Notes: generated by a model from the sequence alone, not told the origin. A DNA stretch of 64,000 nucleotides from Turritopsis dohrnii (GCA_027922465.2 BQMF02000018.1:248001-312000), one strand, 5' to 3'. Shown: positions 1 through 13,110, counted from the stretch's first letter. Numbers and translations are program-made.

Positions 1-3000
1 TCCATAGGATTCAAGTAACCTTTAAAAGTTTTTCCAGTAACAACAAAACCGCTTAATAACCGGCGCGGTTTCGTTTAACATTAACGATTTCAGAAACGGT
101 AAAAACTACTAATGCTGACGGATATCTCTACTGATGTGATAAGTTGGTTCCAAAAAAGAGAAATAAGTTCAATCATTTTCTTCAATCTGCAACATTAAAA
201 CATTTAAATATATTGTATCATACCTTCACTGCAATGTTTATTTGTCGTACGTCAATAAAGCTTGTCAATTTTTTTCTCTTTCATAACAAATAATTCCACT
301 ACAATAGCACATGTACAGCATCGCTGATATCTGGCCTCAACTAAACAACGTAACATGTAAACCTAATCATGTTTGCACAACAAAGCAGAAACGTCTTTAC
401 CAAAACTAACCTATCAAAGGATTGAGATTACTAGTATGATAACACTCAGTGAAGAATGACTAAGTTGATGGACAAATAAATATTGATAGTGTGCACTTCA
501 AGAAGCTCTCTGCGGTGGAGAAGATTATTGACATTCCATTCTAAAAATCACACCTTAAGACCTCTCTCTCTCGTTGTGTTGAAAATCTATTGTGGTCATT
601 AATTCAATAGCATCACTCAATTAAGGTAAATATTTTATCAGTGCTAAAAGATTAGCAGTGTAGGGGACATGGGCCAAGTATGACGTGATCATGGAGAAGG
701 GGCACGTTTCAAAACACTGAGAATTTCCTTCCTCCGCTAGTTGAAGACGTAACAAGTGTAATATGTCTTACCTCGTATAAATCTGAAATCGATAGCAGAG
801 ACTTCCTTACAAATGATCTTTGGATATCCAATTGTGAAACTTAATAAAACATCAGAGACGTAATCGTTTTGACGTCATCACTTAATCGACTTTTCGTTCT
901 CCGTTCCAAATATTTCTGTCTCCAAAACATCGTCAAAAGGTAATAAGAACTCGGAAATCTGTGTTGGATGTAATTTGTATCAGCAACGAAATTTCTTCTT
1001 CATACAGCAGCATCTTCATAGAACAATTCTATAAACAATTCATCAGGAATTCGGATTTTTTCTTGCATGATTTTCCCCAACCATCATTTATCATGGTTTT
1101 CCGATATGTTTTCGGATTTCATAGTGTATCAAATGTGTCATGAACGGCAAATGATCGAAAGATAAAGTTATCATTTTCAGTGATAAAAGATCTGCAAAAC
1201 TAGATTCTATCTATTGGCATCAAAACGCTAATAGTAATAACAAAAATAATGGGCATTAATTGGTGGAAAGGTCAATGAAAGCAAAAATTTTGCTTGTTTA
1301 CAAAACACCTCTCACTGAGAAGTATGTCACAAGCACTCCACAGATATTCTACACGAACTTTAGTGGTGAGTGGAATATTTAAAATGACTTTTAGTAATTA
1401 ATAATAGGTTATTTTTGTCGCTTAGCTCTTTGACCATACGATCCCTCCTCCCTTCTGTTTTATGTTAACCAAGAAATCTTCAGAATCCTTAGGCTTTTGT
1501 CATTCCCTGATCTAAAAAGAATATTATCATATGATCATTTGCTTTCACTATCAAGTGTCACTATTTCTTCGTTTTGGCAAACATATCATATCTTTAGTTT
1601 AAAAAGAAAAAATAGAGAAAGAATTAGGAAGCGAAATCGAGGTTAATAAATTTTGTATAAATAAAGTATATTGGTTTCTAACGAAAAACAAAAAACGCCT
1701 ATAATTTACCTTCAAAAAACACTTGTTGTAATTAATATTTAATTACTGATACAATAAAAATAGCGCCACATCCTTCATCCTTAGATACTCCCTCGCATGC
1801 TTCGTATTTTTTCTGTTTTGTAGAAATGGTTCAATCCCTGAATGATGAACAATATTTGCGGAGCACGTGATTTCGTAGTCAAAGATTTATCGCGATATGT
1901 TTTTTGTTCGAAATTAATCTTTCTTAAAATGAGGTTCCAAAAAATGTCAATGTGGAACTGGAAATCTCAGTCAATCTGAAAATAAACGTTGGGATATTTT
2001 GCTTTACATTCATGGAAATGTTCATAGAAATATCAAATTAAGGTTAATGAAATTTGAAACTTTCCACAAATGTCATTTCTAAATGATACATTTGAGTCAT
2101 AATTGAAAGTCATTTTAGAATGACAAAATAATTCTATCTGATACATAGGTAATGTTTCCTCTCCACTAGAGACTGCAATTAAAAAACCAACAACAACAAC
2201 AACAACAACAACAACATTACAGCGACGACAACAACAACAAAAACACGATGATGATGGAATCTACGATTTTTTTTTCTATAAATGTGTTCTAAATGGAGAA
2301 GACGTGATGCGGAAATAATTTTGCTTTAACTGGATATTTTTACGTAAATATTTTGTTTTTGTAGATTAATGCAGCTTATTCATCTTCTCTGAAGTATTTT
2401 GTGCTTTTTTTTGAAAATAACTCGATTAGGTTCATTATCGTTTTTTCTCTTCCAGTTTAGATTAAACAGGACACTTGTATTGTAGGAATATCCGCAGAGA
2501 CCTGCCTTTGAAAATATCTGCCAAGAAATTAAAAAAACCCGATCTTGATATTACGAAAACAGTAGGCTTGGCAATTGACAAATCACTGCAAACATTTCTC
2601 TAACATCGTTGAAAAGGAAGAAAGAATAGAAATATGTACCTGCATTCATGCTTCAAAACATTATTGATCGCTGAAGTGTGGTTCGCAAACAAGATAATCA
2701 TATCACGTGCATCAAGTTGAATGCTCATATTGAATGTTGAGGTCAGCACTGAAACCATTAAATCTTCCAAATTGTTTCTGTTTTGATTTTACAGAGGAGA
2801 TTCGTAAACGAGTTGTTACTGCTTGGCTGCTCCTTGTTTGCTATTATGACGAACGAGAAAGAAGGAAATTGATAAGTACATAATTTATTCAGGGAAGATT
2901 ACAGAAAAAAATCAGCATATTATCAACTATTTTGAAAAGGAATTAGTTCTTCAATGAATTTACAATTCAGATTTAGATCTAAAGAACAATTTTCCTGCTG

Positions 3001-4052
3001 CCCAAAGTTGTTGTTTTTCAAAGTTCTTAAAATTAAATCAAACAAAAAAGTCGAAGGGAGGGAAGTTCTGAAACAGCAGGAAGTGAAGATAATATTTCAA
3101 ACATGAAAATGAGGCTGAGCCTGGTCTGTGTTTATTCTTAAATAAAACATTTTCTCGTCGAAAATCAGTCAAGTTATTTGAATTAGTGCTACTAATTACT
3201 TGATTTATTTGATTAATTGACTGATTGACTTGATTAAGATTCATGATAGCTGCATTCATACGCCAACGATCTTTCAAACCTGATAGCGGTACTTATATCG
3301 AAGCAGATAAACTTTATCAATGTTCACTGCCATGACGAACAGATCAGAAACATCTTTCTATTTTTTCAAAAACGATAGCGTTTCCAAACAATCCCAAGTA
3401 CGTAATATAGCTTCAAATTTTTCCCTTTGTTGGGGCATATAGATTTTCCCCCATAAGTGTTCATTGACGTACAAATGTAATCACTGTGACGTCACAAAAC
3501 CATTTAAAGATTAAAAGTGGAGGTTGAGTTAATGTAGCTACATGATTAAGTTGCTATGACAATAAACTTTGACGCACTTTGAGAATAAACTCATCTAGGT
3601 AATGAAAACCGTCGGTACTTTGCTTGGCGATGAGTTAGACCATTCACTGATTTGAATATGTTATTAATCATATGTATTGTTTGATCATGCTCACGCAACA
3701 TTGGTTACATGACAGTTTATAATTACATGTGCTCAATGTAATTTCTAAAAATAGCAGAGATAAGTGAAAAAATTGAAAGAAGGAAGAGGTCAGAATGGGG
3801 ATTTTTTTGATGACGTCAGAACAAATCTATGCACCCACCTACAAAATGCGACAGCTAAACTAATGTACTGATCTACATTCTATTTTGACTAAAGAGTATT
3901 TTGAAGAGACCGATCGCATCGTGAAAGCTGAAATCATGCTGAAGAAAGATTTTCAAATTAACGTTACTGCTCAAGCATTAAAAACCTTCAAAAATACTTC
4001 TTTATAATATAATCAGGAAACAATTAATCTCGTCTTGAGAGCTGAAGAAATA
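1..4052. other. Intergenic region, no gene recognised
   Basis: I find no coding region here: the open frames are short, have no recognisable domains and are not bounded by convincing splice sites. The sequence is AT-rich. The only obvious structure is a CAA microsatellite near 2186-2250. The last few hundred bases probably hold the promoter of the secreted-protein gene starting at 4053. Confidence 0.6.
2186..2250. repeat. CAA/CGA trinucleotide microsatellite
   Basis: Roughly ten CAA units are followed by an interrupted CGACGACAA stretch. This is a simple sequence repeat in non-coding DNA with no open frame of interest across it. Confidence 0.9.
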
Positions 4053-4779
4053 ATGAATTGTTTTGTCTTATTTCTCTTCCTTTTTATCTCGATGATTGAA
4101 GGGAAATCACATCATCAGCTTGAAAGATCGCCTGGCCAATCAAGGCTGAAAAGATGGTATGGTCGATATCCGAAATGTAAATGGGTATGTTAGTTCAGAG
4201 ATTCAAATGAAACAAACTTTTTAGTAGTTGTTGATCAATTTATATTGAAAAGATTTGCTTATGTGTATGTAGCGAAGATGTTACGACGATTATGACAACG
4301 ACGACGACGACAATTACGACAACGACGATGATAATGATGAAGAAGGCGGCTTTGATTATCGGCTTTTAAGGCGCCGTAAACACCGGCATATGATAGGCGG
4401 TCGTCATTCTGAAGAGTTGTACAATACGAGAAGCGAAGATTTCGTCCGAATGAACAAAGATGACTTGGTTAGGTTGTTGATGCAACAAGCGTTAGACCAT
4501 GCACATATTAACAACGCCATGTTGAGAAGGCACCAGGCTGATCAAGCCTGGAGGGAAAAACTCAAAATTGATATCGAAAACAGAGACAGAGAAAATGAAA
4601 TTATGACGAAAAAACTTTATGAAGCAGTCGATAACGCTCCTACGCATCGTCTGCAATCGTATGGAGGCGACCTTAATGATCAAAACATAAACATGGCAAA
4701 TATGGGTGTGGTGAATGGTGTTCTTCCCGTTCCAGAGCAGAACGTGAAGAGAAATCTCGATGGATTGGGAAGAAGATAA
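4053..4779 (+). CDS. Secreted Asp-rich protein, two exons (family member 1)
   Basis: Exons are 4053-4184 and 4273-4779, separated by an 88-nt GT-AG intron (donor GTATGT, acceptor TATGTAG) in phase 0. The predicted protein has 212 residues. Residues 1-17 are a hydrophobic signal peptide (MNCFVLFLFLFISMIEG). A basic stretch with a Lys-Arg site follows, and exon 2 opens with Arg-Arg-Cys and then about 25 residues dominated by Asp, Asn and Tyr. A basic patch (RRRKHRH) separates this from a charged, probably helical C-terminal half with a terminal Arg-Arg. I do not recognise the family. The exon layout (signal-peptide exon, phase-0 intron, Asp-rich start of exon 2) matches the genes at 16.4 and 35.5 kb, so I infer a shared origin, although the QGYEQIAP motif is absent here. 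A secreted matrix or ion-binding role is inference. The start is the first ATG before the hydrophobic stretch. Confidence 0.75.
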
Positions 4780-5375
4780 TGTTAATCTGATGAGCTTTTT
4801 AACAATTCAACGTTAAGGAGAAACCACATCTGCTTTGCTGGTAGAATATGTTCTTATTGATAATGTTCACCTGTCAAGACCTCACCTTAAGATTAGAATT
4901 GTTCTAATATATTTTAGTTAACGACTGGCGCTTTGAGTTTAAGTTCATTTCTACGTTATATTTATTCTAAGTATCTATTATTATTATATGTATTCTAAGT
5001 TTGTAAATACACCATTATCCCGCATAAGCTCATGGGCTAATATATATTTTTTTCGATTTTGAAATTTACAATTTGAAAAACGCTCCCGTAGATAGGCGCA
5101 CGAGCTTATAAGTATTTCCAAAAAATTACTTAAAAATTACTTATTCCTTAAAGAATGTTGTTTCGAGGGAAATTCGCAGTAGTTAAATTAAATTTTGGAA
5201 AAAACACCGAACTTCTCATGTTATCGAAAAGAATAGGGGGAGCGGTGCCATGCAAATACGTTCTTAAAAGAACAAACTTTAAAAAAACACCGCAATATAT
5301 TGTTACAGATATTCTTGAAAGAAAAAAAATTACTTGATGAAATACTATATATCCTTATTCACAAATAAAAATATG
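4780..5375. other. 3' flank of the 4.05-kb gene, no further gene
   Basis: AT-rich sequence following the stop codon, with several possible polyadenylation signals (for example AATAAA near 5364). A 60-codon open frame at 5155-5337 has no features that support it as a gene. Confidence 0.5.
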
Positions 5376-5376
5376 T

Positions 5377-5702
5377 CTCAGGGGTTATTTGATTTGGGTT
5401 ATATGATAAAAAATCATCCCGCTTAAACGGGATCTCGCTTACAGAGAAGCGGGATCTCACCTTGCCGGGACGTTCTTTGCTCATATAACATTGAGACGAG
5501 ACGATTTTAGATTTTGTCTGACATCAGCCGCATGCCTATGATAAATATAAATTTCAAAGCAAGCTTTATAGATGGCGGATAAAATTCTGTCCCGCTTTGC
5601 CGGGATGAGTTTTTTTCATATAACCTCGGGACAAAGAACACCCATTAAGAATTTTTGTCCCGGCGAAGCGAGATAATTTCTTCCATATAACCAGCCCCTC
5701 AG
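5377..5702. mobile_element. MITE-like element with GGTTATATG ends and CCCGC hairpins
   Basis: About 325 bp bounded by inverted ends: AGGGG with GGTTATATG nearby on the left, CATATAACC with CCCCTC on the right. Inside are several copies of CCCGCTT/AAGCGGGA and TGCCGGGA in both orientations and two more CATATAAC boxes, giving strong potential for nested hairpins. There is no coding capacity. It looks like a non-autonomous DNA transposon. No target duplication could be assigned. Confidence 0.5.
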
Positions 5703-6449
5703 GAACGATCATTTAAAAACTGTCTTTCAACAAAAGAAGTCTCAAATAGTACCAGAAAGTTTTCTTGTTTATACTTCCCTGTTTGTGTATTGATACAAAA
5801 GCTTTTGTCTTCAATTTTCCTACACAGAATATGAAGTCTCTTTTTTCCCTCACAATACTGCATTCCCTTCAGCTATGTTTAGAATTCACAAGAGAAGATT
5901 TTCCACCTGGCAAATAAGAACCAATTAAAACTAAAAACATTAACATTAACATTAAGTTTTCATATCCGCACACACCTAGTAACTCATGCAAGTTCAAATA
6001 TCTATGATAATGTTGCAGTAGGTTGGCGAACTTGGCATGCATTAAACCATATACGAATAAGAATAAGAAAATCTTAATAAAGCTGTTCTTTCGGTATTCC
6101 TTTGATGTTTTGGAATTACTGGAATGTTTATCTTCGATTGCGAAAAAATGTGAAAAATCAGAAAAACAAAAAGAATAAATTATCTGATGATCACTCAGAG
6201 CAGATTTTAACAAGAGATATCGATTTTAGTTGTTAAAAATATTTAAAAAATATCAGGAAATAACAACGTTGCAGGGAACTTTGTGTTTTCACTTTTAGTC
6301 AAATTTTAAGGCTAAAGAAATCTTCTCGGGAAATTCGGAATATATGTATCATAACTGTTCACAACGCCTCAACTCGTCTGTTTATTTCATAACCACATAC
6401 ATGAATTTCATAGCGAAATGTTAGGTAAGGCCTTAAGAATGTCTTAAGA
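5703..6449. other. Intergenic AT-rich stretch
   Basis: No convincing gene. A 114-codon minus-strand frame (5869-6213) has no homology I recognise, no signal peptide and no clear splice context, so it is not annotated as coding. Confidence 0.5.
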
Positions 6450-7215
6450 GTATATAAACTAGCCGCCAAGGCGGTGTCGCTCGCCGCCCATGTTCAGCCT
6501 GAGTTGAGTTCAAGAAAAATAAAATTTAGGAATTGGCAACGGAAAGTGTATCCATGTCGTAGAGCTCGAAAAACCCCATGGCCGATATCGTGGCCCCCAA
6601 AAAACGTCAGTTATCCCTATTGGTTACTGAGATAATTGTCCCTAGACGTCGCATTCGATTAGGGTATCAATACAATGGTTTCACACTGACGTCGCACAAA
6701 AAATAAGAAATAATTTCTCTCACAGCTCACCTACCATTTTGCGTGACAGACAGACAGACAGACGGAGGGTCGGCTATTAATATATAGACTAGCCGCCAAG
6801 ACAGTTTTGCTCGCCGCCCATGTTCAGCCTGCGTTGTGTCACCTCCCAAAGAGTTCACGGAAAATGGAATTAAGGAATTGATAATGGAAAGTGTTACCAT
6901 CTTGTAGAGCTCGAAATTCAGAGCAAGAAAATGTATAGGATCATATGTCTATGACGCACCGTTTCGGAGATATCGTCGGTCAAAAGTTTTGATGACGTCA
7001 TAGAGCCCTAAATTTTTTCGTCACCCTATCGCCTGTATCGCGGACCCCAAAAAACGTCACTTACCCCTATTGTTTACCGAGATAATTTTCAAACTTTCAA
7101 GACAATGGTTTCAAACTGACGTCGCACAAAATACAATAAAACAATCTCTTCACAACTCAATCTACCATTTTGCGTGACAGACAGACAAACGGAGAATTGG
7201 CTATTAATATATAGA
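6450..7215 (+). repeat. Tandem repeat array I, units beginning TATATAGACTAGCCGCC
   Basis: Two consecutive units begin near 6455 and 6783, each opening with TATATA(G/A)ACTAGCCGCCAAG followed by GCTCGCCGCCCATGTTCAGC. Each ends with CTACCATTTTGCGTGACAG, a run of GACA units and GGCTATTAATATATAG. The end of one unit is the start of the next, so copies are joined head to tail through a shared TATATAGACTAG junction. Units differ in length (about 330 and 430 bp) because internal blocks have been lost. No protein is encoded. Confidence 0.8.
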
Positions 7216-8945
7216 CTAGCCGCCAAGGCGGCGTCGCTCGCCGCTCAAGTTAAGCCTGCGTTGAGTTAATGAAAAAAAATTTAATGAAATGGCAATCGCA
7301 ACCTCTGGTGTGCAGTCAGTTTCGCATCCTGACGTTTTTTTCAGGGTATCCCAGTCGGGTAACCAGTTGGTAAAACCAATCTTTTATCAGCGTAACAATA
7401 CACTCAAAACGTAGAGAGAGAAAACTTCAACTTTTTGTTAGCTTTTGTTTTAAAAAAGTTACGCGCTCTAACATGGGTGCTATCAAACGTTAAGGGGAAA
7501 TGGTTTCTCTTCTTAAAAGATCACATGGGAGGAGAGAAAAAAAGGCACGTGCTAAATGAATAAAGTGAATAAAAAAAAACGTTCGATCTGAAGCGCATAA
7601 CAATTAAAGAAAGAAATTAAATTATTAAAAGAAAAGCAAAAAAATATTTTGTTTCATGATACTCTTTTTTTAACTATCGGTTTTTAAACATTTTGATTGC
7701 TCGAAAAAAAAGTTTACCCGCTACAGACAGTCAGGCAAGGATACATTAGGATACACTGGCAAACATGCTGCCACGTTCTGCCACTGCCGCTTTTTGTCCA
7801 AACTGTTTAATCAGTTAGTTTCTTTGTATTTAGTTGATGTATTGTTTTCAAAGCCAACGTAGTCAACGTAGTCCTTGGAATATAAAACTAACAATACTAA
7901 TAAAAACAAAACGTCATTCCTATTAGTTCATCAGCCAAAAAAAGTCACGTTCGATTGGGGTTGCAATGTATTTGCTTCGAACTCACGTTGCACACAAAAA
8001 TAATTTCGCTCGCAACTCAATCTACCATTTTGCGTGACTTACAAACAAACAAACAGACAGAGAATCGGCTATTAATATATAGATAGCTGCCAAGGCGGCG
8101 TCGCTCGCCGCCCATGTCTTCCTGCTCTGTATCACTGTATCAATAAACGTCAAATTTCCTTATAAACGGCTCGTACAACTTGTGTTCAACCAGAAGCAGA
8201 TTCGAAGTCACAACCGAAGTCACAACCTCTGGTAAAACCAATCTTTTATCAGTGTAACAATACACTCAAAACGTAGAGAGAGAAAACTACAACTTTTTAT
8301 TAGCTTTTGTTTTAAAAAAGTTACGCGCCCTAACAAACGTAAGGGGGAAATGGTTTCTCTTCTTAAAAAGATCACGCGGGAGGAGAGAAAAAAAGAGACG
8401 TGCTAAATGAATAAAGTGAATAAAAAAAAACGTTCGATCTGAAGCGCATAACAATTAAAAAAAGAAATTAAATTATTAAAAGAAAAGCAAAAAAATATTT
8501 TGTTTCATGATACTCCTTTTTTACCTATCGGTTTTAAACATTTTGATTGCGCGAAAAAAAAGTTTACCCGTCTCAGACAGTCAGGCAAGGATTCATTAGG
8601 ATACACTGGCAAACATGCTGCCACATTCTGCCACTGCTGCTTTTTGTCCAAACTGTTTAATCAGTTAGTTTCTTTGTATTTAGTTGATGTATTGTTTTCA
8701 AAGCCAACGTAGTCAACGTAGTCCTTGGAATATAAAACTAAAAATAATGATAAAAACAAAATGTTGGTCCTATTAGTTCATCAGCCAAAAAAAGTCACGT
8801 TCGATTGGGGTTGCAATGTATTTGCTTCGAACTCACGTCGCACACAAAAAAAGAAATAATTTCGCTCACAACTCAATCTACCATTTTGCGTGACTTACAA
8901 ACAAACAAACAAATAAACAGACAGAGAATCGGCTATTAATATATA
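7210..8945 (+). repeat. Tandem repeat array I, two long (~865 bp) units
   Basis: Two further units begin near 7210 and 8078 with the same CTAGCCGCCAAGGCGG-type opening. They share a ~710-bp internal block (about 7365-8083 and 8231-8944) that is nearly identical. This block contains CAATCTTTTATCAG, ACAGTCAGGCAAGGAT and CGTTCGATTGGGGTTGCAAT. It is followed by the same GTGACTTACAAACAAACA tail and TATTAATATATAGA end. The high identity implies recent tandem duplication. The 70-codon frame at 8500-8712 lies inside this repeat and is not supported as a gene. Confidence 0.8.
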
Positions 8946-10056
8946 GACTAGTATCTCGCGTAAAAGTTTTTTACGACTTTAATTTCGAAAAGGATCTGCA
9001 GAAATACGACGCGTTCCCGTGTGTGTACCCCGTGACGAAAATTTTAATTACGGAATTGGAAATGGAAAGTGTACTGATGTTGTAGAGCTCGAAAAACTGA
9101 TCAAAAAATTGTATGGGATCGTTTCGCTACGATCAACCGTTGCAGAGATATCGTCAATCAAAGTTTTGATGACGTCATAGCCGCAGTACCAAATAAAATT
9201 TATGCCCAAATGTTGCGTCACCCCATTGCCTGTATCGCCCACCCCAAAAAACGTCAGTTATCCCTATTGGTTCTTGAGATATTTTCCCAAAAACGTCGCG
9301 TTCGATTAGGGATGCAATGCAATGGTTCCCCGTGATCATAAAAACATCTGACGTCAAATGCCACGTGCTATTATACTAATCGTGAATGTGTCTTGCGTGG
9401 TCGAACTGCCGCTATATGACCACGATTAAGAAGATTTTGACCATTAAAAAACAAAAAAACAAACACTCTCTAAATTAAAAGTGGGATGCACACACGCGGA
9501 TTAGTATAATAAGACTAGTATCTCGCGTAAAAGTTTTTTACGACTTTCATTTCGAAAAGAATCCGCAGAAATACGACGCGTTCCCGTGTGCAAACCCGGT
9601 GACGAAAAATTAAACCACGGAATTGTAAGTGGAAAGTGTTTCCATGTTGTAGAGCTCGAAAAACTAAGCAAAAAAGTGTATGGGATCGTTTCGCTACGAT
9701 CAACCGTCGCAGAGATATCGTCCATCAAAGATTTTAATGACGTCATATCCGCAGTACCAAATAAAATTTAGGCCCAAATGTTGCGTCACTCCGTCACCCG
9801 TATCGCGGATCCCAAAAAACGTCAGTTATCCCTATTGGTTCTGAAGATATTTCCATAAAAACGTCGCGTTCGATTGGGGTTGCAATGCAATGATTCCCCC
9901 GTGATGCAATAAAAATAACTGACGTCACGCCGCGTGCTATTATACTAATCGTCAATTGTCAATGGTCTAACGAAAAAATGACCACGATTAAGAAGATTTT
10001 GACCGTAAATTTTAAAAAAACAAAACACTCTCTAAAATAAAAGTGGGATGTGTACC
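8944..10056 (+). repeat. Tandem repeat array II, ~568-bp units with inverted-repeat linkers
   Basis: Units start with GACTAGTATCTCGCGTAAAAG at 8946 and 9513. Each has a ~420-bp core containing GAGCTCGAAAAACT, GGGATCGTTTCGCTACGA, GAGATATCGTC, TGACGTCATA and CGTCGCGTTCGATT. The core is followed by a ~140-bp linker that starts with CTATTATACTAATCG and ends with the inverse, GCGGATTAGTATAATAAG. The linker is therefore bounded by its own terminal inverted repeats and looks like a small MITE separating core copies. The short open frames are repeat-derived. Confidence 0.8.
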
Positions 10057-10292
10057 ATCTGAGAGAGTTGTGAGCGCAAGACGCCGAGGGCGACAGGGAC
10101 TACAGCTAAGGACTTCAGTATACGTAAGGCATCAACAATTGGTAGGCTTGTGAAGTTTGGGTGGGCACGAAGAATTATGTCACCCAATTCATCTGTTGTG
10201 CACTCAAGTAGTTGACTTGGGGCATCCGTATCGGTGATTGAGGATCCTGTGCAAAAGGTGGACCAACGACGAGTGAATGCATTCCAAGTAGA
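10057..10292 (-). pseudogene. Captured retroelement Gag-like fragment
   Basis: The reverse strand is open for about 78 codons with no stop and no start codon, framed on both sides by sequence of the repeat array (GTGGGATGTGTACC on the left, AGATATAATAAGACTAG on the right). The translation has amphipathic protein-like composition, with segments such as WNAFTRRWSTF, LLECTTDELGDIILRAHPN and LKSLAVVPVALGVLRSQL. From general knowledge these resemble Gag-like proteins of invertebrate LTR-type retroelements, but I could not search for a match. The fragment lacks both ends and cannot be functional alone. Its base composition is clearly less AT-rich than its surroundings, which fits capture of foreign coding DNA. 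Confidence 0.55.
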
Positions 10293-10440
10293 TATAATAA
10301 GACTAGTATCCCGGGTAAAAACTTTTTACCGAACTTAACTTTGAAAACATTAGGTCAAATCCACCATTCCCGTGGTACGTACGCGTCGCTCGCCACCTAT
10401 GTTCAGTATGCGTTGTGTCACAGAATTTAACTCGTGTAAA
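10293..10440 (+). repeat. Diverged array fragment (CCCGGGTAAAAACTTTTTACC)
   Basis: A partial repeat starts GACTAGTATCCCGGGTAA and contains ACATTAGGTCAAATCCACC. The same block recurs at 13097-13165. It then joins a fragment of the array I opening (CGTCGCTCGCC...TGTTCAGTATGCGTTGTG). It is a recombinant between the two array families. Confidence 0.65.
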
Positions 10441-12478
10441 AGTTTCTTTTCAGGCATTAATTTATTACATTCAGAAGATTAAAAACAGAAACAAATAGCA
10501 AGATGGCTCAGAATAATATATTTATACGCAGAAGAGAAGTAACTTTAATGTAAAAAAAATGGCAATATATAACACAGAACTGTTTACCCAGACATACGAA
10601 ACCAAACATTACAAAATGTTAATTCAAAACAAATTGATACCTTCCAACTTTTTCTTTTGTTCCAAAGTTACTACTCAACTGCAACCATTAATGAATTTTT
10701 GAAATGATATATAGTCTGTTCTTCCCAAAACCATCAACGTCATGATTAAAACCATGAGTTTCATTTCTTTATGCTTTTTTTATTATTACCTAAAAAATTA
10801 ATACTTGAATTGTAATACCGAAAACCTAATCATGCTATAAGAATATTGAAATAAACAACAACAACAAAAAATGAAATTCAACTACGCATTTATCCTTAAA
10901 ACAAAAATTTACCCAGAAGATAAAAAGTCACAAATAAAATCATAATGCCAAACTTATATATACCCAGGTACGTAAACGATTACCATAACAAAATAATGCA
11001 TAAACATTTCATTGCACAGTAATAACTAATGAACTTCTTAAATACATAATCCATTCTTCTCTTAACTAACCCTCCCAACATCATAATTTAACCCACCATG
11101 TGCTTCATTTCTATTCAGATGAAAATATTCAAAAAACATTTACAAAAAACCTAATCATACTATGACAAAATCAAAAGAAAAACAATACATACTAAAAGAA
11201 ACTTTGAAAATATATTTACCTTAAAAATAATAATTAAAAACACAAACGTAATGACAGAATTAGTATAGCTAAAGAATTTTTAACTTATGAAAACATTCAC
11301 ATTATGTGGAGCCATTTTTTATTTCCAGTTCAAAGCTCCTCTCTGGAAAATTCAAAACACAACAGTAAACATCCCTCTTACCCTTTATTTATCCACTTAT
11401 ACTAACTGTGTTTTAACTAAATGGATACTATTTTAACTTTACCTCTCAATACCAATTCACATCAATATTGATCATGATCTGTAGCCATTATCAAACACTT
11501 CTAAACTCTTTACTTTCTATATATTTCATACCTGTAAACAAATTAATAACACTCGATTTACTTTCCAGCATACTTTCCTATTGTAAACATACACTTTCTC
11601 TTTGCTTTCTACTGCAATTCCACTACCATTTTTATACAGTGAATGACATAAAAATGCTTTCTTCGTAATTTAATAACTGTGGAGCCATTTTGAAATAAAT
11701 AAAAAAAGGAACAGCAATTTCGTTACCAAAACAAATCAGTAACTGCATCTTTATGATTTGATCGTTTTAACTCTGTTTTTACTCTCTTTTAACGCTGTAT
11801 TTCTTAAATCCGTTTGATTCATGTACTTACGTATATTACTTTATATCTTTTCCAAACAATTTCCCACCGAAAAGAAGTAAAATCATTTTCACCAATGTAA
11901 ATAAACAATCAGCCATTCTTCAACTTCATCTACACTACTTCTGTACTGCTGCACTCCCATAACTATTTGATAACTATAAAAAGAAATTCGTAAAATCAGC
12001 ACGACTTTCTTCCACTCGTTCTTCGTTTGGTTTTCATCTGAAAAAACCTATATATAAAAAAAAACAAACATCTGTTCAAAAACTCACCTACGCATGTGTG
12101 CTACCTGCTGCCTGTTCTTTATTAATCTAAAATACAATAACAGTAAAAGTTTAACAATAACAATATAACAATACCTTCGTATGTATACAAACCTGTGTTT
12201 CTTCGTGAAAACAACTGCGATAATGAAAGCCGTTATTAACGAACAATTTTTTTGGAAATCGGCAACCAATCAAATTGGAGAAAAAATAATTTCTTGCGTT
12301 TTGATTGGTTTAAAAAATTATAACGTCACACTTAGATTACGTAACATTAAAAAAGTGTCTGTCGCCTCTGCGTGCTTTTACGACGAAAAGGGAAAAAATA
12401 AGAAGGTTTTGACCGTGCAAAAAAAAGTAAATATATCACTCTCTAAAATAAAAATGTGACACACAATCGCGAATTAGT
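10441..12478. other. AT-rich spacer interrupting the repeat arrays
   Basis: About 2 kb of very AT-rich sequence without a recognisable gene. Short open frames (11468-11668, 12181-12459) have no domain or splice support. The right edge (12475-12490) again carries the GCGAATTAGTATAATAAGAC linker end, so the spacer sits between two blocks of array II. Confidence 0.5.
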
Positions 12479-13110
12479 ATAATAAGACTAGTATCTCGCG
12501 TAAAAGTTTTTACGGCTTTAATTTCGAAACGGATGTGACGAAAACAGGTGACGAAAAATTAAATCACCGAATCTCAATAAGAGACCGTGCTTGAAAATCT
12601 GAGCAAAAAAATGTATGGGATCGTTTCGCTACGACCAACCGTTGCGGAGATATGGTCGATCAAAGGTTTTGATGACGTCATAGCCGCAGTACCAAATTAA
12701 ATTTAGGCCCAAATTTTGCGTCACCCCATCACCCGTATTGCGGACCCTATAAAACGTCAGTTATCCCTATTGGTTCTCGAGATATTTCCCCAAAAACGTC
12801 GCGTTCGATTGGGGATGCAATGCAATGATTCCCCGTGATCATAAAACATCTGACGTCAAATGCCACGTGCTATTATACTAATCGTGAATGTGTCTTGCGT
12901 GGTCGGACTGCCGCTATATGACCACGATTAATAAGATTTTGACCGGTAAAAAACAGAAAAACAAACACTCTCTAAGTTAAATGTGTTGCACACGATTGCG
13001 AATTAGTATAAGTAGATATATGATTTTAACGAAAAAGTTAAGAATATTCATCATGAAACGAAAAACACGGGAATTCTTATAAAAATGGCCTCGTTTCCCG
13101 GGTAAAAACT
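12479..13110 (+). repeat. Tandem repeat array II, further unit plus 90-bp terminal block
   Basis: One unit starts with GACTAGTATCTCGCGTAAAAG at 12485 and runs through the same core boxes (TCGATTGGGGATGCAATGCA, TGACGTCAAATGCCACGTG) and the ACTAATCGTGAATGTGTC linker. It ends in GTATAAGTAGATATATGA followed by a ~90-bp block (GAAAAGTTAAGAATATTCATC ... AAAATGGCCTCGTTT). That block recurs almost exactly at 15325-15405. Confidence 0.8.
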
